A stretch of 33,583 bases of DNA from Acidobacteriaceae bacterium (GTDB lineage: Bacteria > Acidobacteriota > Terriglobia > Terriglobales > Acidobacteriaceae), in the NCBI GenBank assembly GCA_003131315.1, contig PKUV01000160.1, forward strand, positions 26,216 to 59,798, read 5' to 3'. Positions 33,290-33,583 of the stretch are shown here, one piece after another (positions within the stretch are counted from its first letter, which is position 1; each line of letters starts with the position of its first letter). A model generated the notes under the pieces. The model did no database searches, was not told where the DNA came from, and saw nothing but the letters and a program-made list of their open reading frames with translations. The translations under genes were made by a program, and so were the position numbers.

Positions 33290-33583
33290 GGACAACATCC
33301 ATGTCATCTCCGAAGCCATAGCCGGCTCATGGCTAGTACCCCACACACGGTCTAGCCTGCTGAGAAGGACGTCCTGGACGTTGCCTGCCAGCGTGTTTGT
33401 GGTTCTAAGGCCTGTTCGAACATGCGCACCAGTGCGTCGAAGTATCCTGCATCCTCATGGGCAACCTCTTTACAGAATCCGGTGGCCCTCTCGCAGTACA
33501 AAACCATCAACTCGCTACCCCCTCGAAGCCCCACATTGCGGAGATGAAGAGGAACGTGTCAAGGGCGGAGCAAAACTAGGCCA
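33290..33583 (-). pseudogene. Frameshifted gene upstream of the DUF6429 gene, partial
   Basis: On the minus strand three frames read in succession give one plausible protein: HLRNVGLRGGSELMVLYCER, then YFDALVRMFEQAL, then in another frame LLSRLDRVWGTSHE, and in a third GYGFGDDMDVVLSEFV. Each switch needs an indel, near 33370 and 33325. The 5' end runs off or breaks near the window edge. I recognise no named family; its position suggests a partner of the DUF6429 gene. Confidence 0.45.

Overview
The window looks like a chromosomal segment of an Acidobacteriota bacterium (Terriglobia / Koribacter-like). The grounds are a very large Oar-type TonB-dependent receptor with an N-terminal carboxypeptidase-regulatory-like domain, an alkaline-phosphatase-superfamily (sulfatase-like) enzyme fused to TPRs, and several families of short GC-rich palindromes and AT-rich text-like repeats between genes. 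The taxon is an inference; there is no rRNA or marker gene that fixes it.

Region 1 (1-7666) is ordinary backbone, all on the plus strand: penicillin-binding protein 2 (mrdA), the TldD/TldE metalloprotease pair (tldD, pmbA), a PilZ-domain protein, a NarL-type regulator whose receiver domain has lost its phosphorylation residues, and a haem-type bacterioferritin (bfr). Nearly every gap holds a palindromic repeat, and one repeat lies in frame inside pmbA.

Region 2 (7667-about 12.8 kb) begins with tRNA-Ser(GGA). A tyrosine integrase points at the tRNA 3' end, overlaps an excisionase-like gene, and is followed by virB2-, virB3- and virB4-like genes. virB4 breaks off directly after its Walker A motif and the rest of the transfer system is absent. 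This is the left end of an integrated conjugative element that has decayed or been overwritten. A DUF4325-domain fragment follows.

Region 3 (12.8-30.8 kb) is a carbohydrate/amino-sugar utilisation locus: a GntR/UTRA regulator divergent from the TonB receptor (with palindromes at both promoters and an IS1595 remnant between them), an L-gulonate/3-hydroxyacyl-CoA dehydrogenase-like enzyme, a UPF0309-type SIS protein, an ROK sugar kinase, a 1102-residue exported glycosidase-like protein with an NBR1-like Ig tail, a broken SDR, a sugar-porter with an unusual loop insertion, a PIG-L deacetylase, and a sulfatase-like/TPR protein. The likely flow is: binding and import of a glycan or glycoconjugate fragment through the outer membrane, cleavage by the exported hydrolase, uptake by the sugar porter, then deacetylation, phosphorylation and oxidation in the cytoplasm, all under GntR control. 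The substrate is not known; the SIS, ROK, PIG-L and GntR set points to an N-acetylated sugar.

Region 4 (30.8-33.6 kb) is a junkyard: a frameshifted HTH-ATPase regulator (the family that normally carries a C-terminal DUF4325 domain), a Gfo/Idh/MocA oxidoreductase, an IS3-family remnant, a DUF6429 gene, and a frameshifted gene running to the edge.
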